NCBI GenBank assembly: GCA_023136735.1
Contig: JAGLQQ010000069.1
Coordinates: 1 to 14,408 of the forward strand
Direction of reading: 5' to 3'
From: Candidatus Omnitrophota bacterium
GTDB lineage: Bacteria; Omnitrophota; Gorgyraeia; B26-G9
DNA: 14,408 bases
The position numbers were made by a program, and so were the translations under genes. This document shows positions 14,336 through 14,408 of this stretch, in pieces. Below the pieces are notes generated by a model. It was not told where the DNA came from. It ran no database searches and worked only from the letters and a program-made list of their open reading frames with translations. Positions within the stretch are counted from its first letter, which is position 1, and every line of letters starts with the position of its first letter.

Positions 14336-14408
14336 ACACCAACCCGAATATTTATCGGTACCGTTGTTCTTTGGCGGTAAAAGTGGTGCCAAGTGTAAAA
14401 TTTACCCA
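14336..14408. other. Terminal 73 bases without a supported gene
   Basis: This stretch has no identifiable forward gene and no hairpin followed by a T run. GGTACC at 14357-14362 can pair with GGTGCC at 14385-14390 through one G-U wobble, and TTGGC/GCCAA lies nested across 14371-14392; neither is a convincing terminator. On the - strand one frame is open from the edge (14408) to TAA at 14352-14354, and could be the last 18 codons of a convergent gene, but it is too short to call. Confidence 0.4.

Noticed and set aside
14357..14392. Hairpin after etfA as an operon terminator
   Set aside because: Pairing is short and partly wobble, and no run of T follows it.
1..14408. CRISPR array, tRNA or rRNA genes, intact insertion sequence
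   Set aside because: No regularly spaced direct repeats, no cloverleaf-like segment with tRNA consensus boxes, and no transposase coding sequence were seen on either strand.

Overview
The window is a compact, AT-rich bacterial chromosome segment. Every well-supported gene is on the + strand, and genes are often separated by only a few bases or overlap as ATGA. GspK-like and GspL/PilM-PilN-like type II secretion components imply a two-membraned cell. Pta-AckA and an electron-transfer flavoprotein with a fused ferredoxin domain suggest an anaerobic or fermentative lifestyle. The gene mix would fit an uncultivated diderm lineage such as Omnitrophota, but that is an impression and not something the sequence proves.

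Layout. Positions 1-2353 hold the end of a type II secretion/pilus assembly operon: the 3' end of an upstream gene, a gspK-like minor pseudopilin and a gspL-like PilM-PilN-type protein, closed by an intrinsic terminator at 2320-2352. Positions 2354-2628 are non-coding and include a GC-richer block of about 155 bp bounded by imperfect inverted repeats. rsmD follows (2629-3180) with its own probable terminator. Positions 3275-10962 form a ten-gene run: coaD, pta, ackA, a DUF177 gene (yceD-like), rpmF, plsX, fabD, fabG, acpP and fabF, ended by a strong hairpin terminator at 10986-11031. A consensus sigma-70 promoter (TTGACA, 17-nt spacer, TATAAT) and two AT-rich palindromes then precede an acyl-CoA dehydrogenase-etfB-etfA operon (11187-14335). 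The last 73 bases hold no gene I can support.

How the genes fit together. The central operon joins coenzyme A synthesis (CoaD), the acetyl-CoA/acetyl phosphate/acetate node (Pta, AckA), ribosome-related genes (DUF177, L32) and fatty acid and phospholipid synthesis (PlsX, FabD, FabG, ACP, FabF). fabH, often found between plsX and fabD, is absent. The last operon encodes a flavin-dependent acyl-CoA dehydrogenase or reductase with its own Etf partner. EtfA carries two N-terminal 4Fe-4S motifs, and the gene order matches the electron-bifurcating caffeyl-CoA reductase genes carCDE of Acetobacterium woodii. This is the most interesting functional module, although the family is known. I found no CRISPR array, tRNA, rRNA or intact mobile element.
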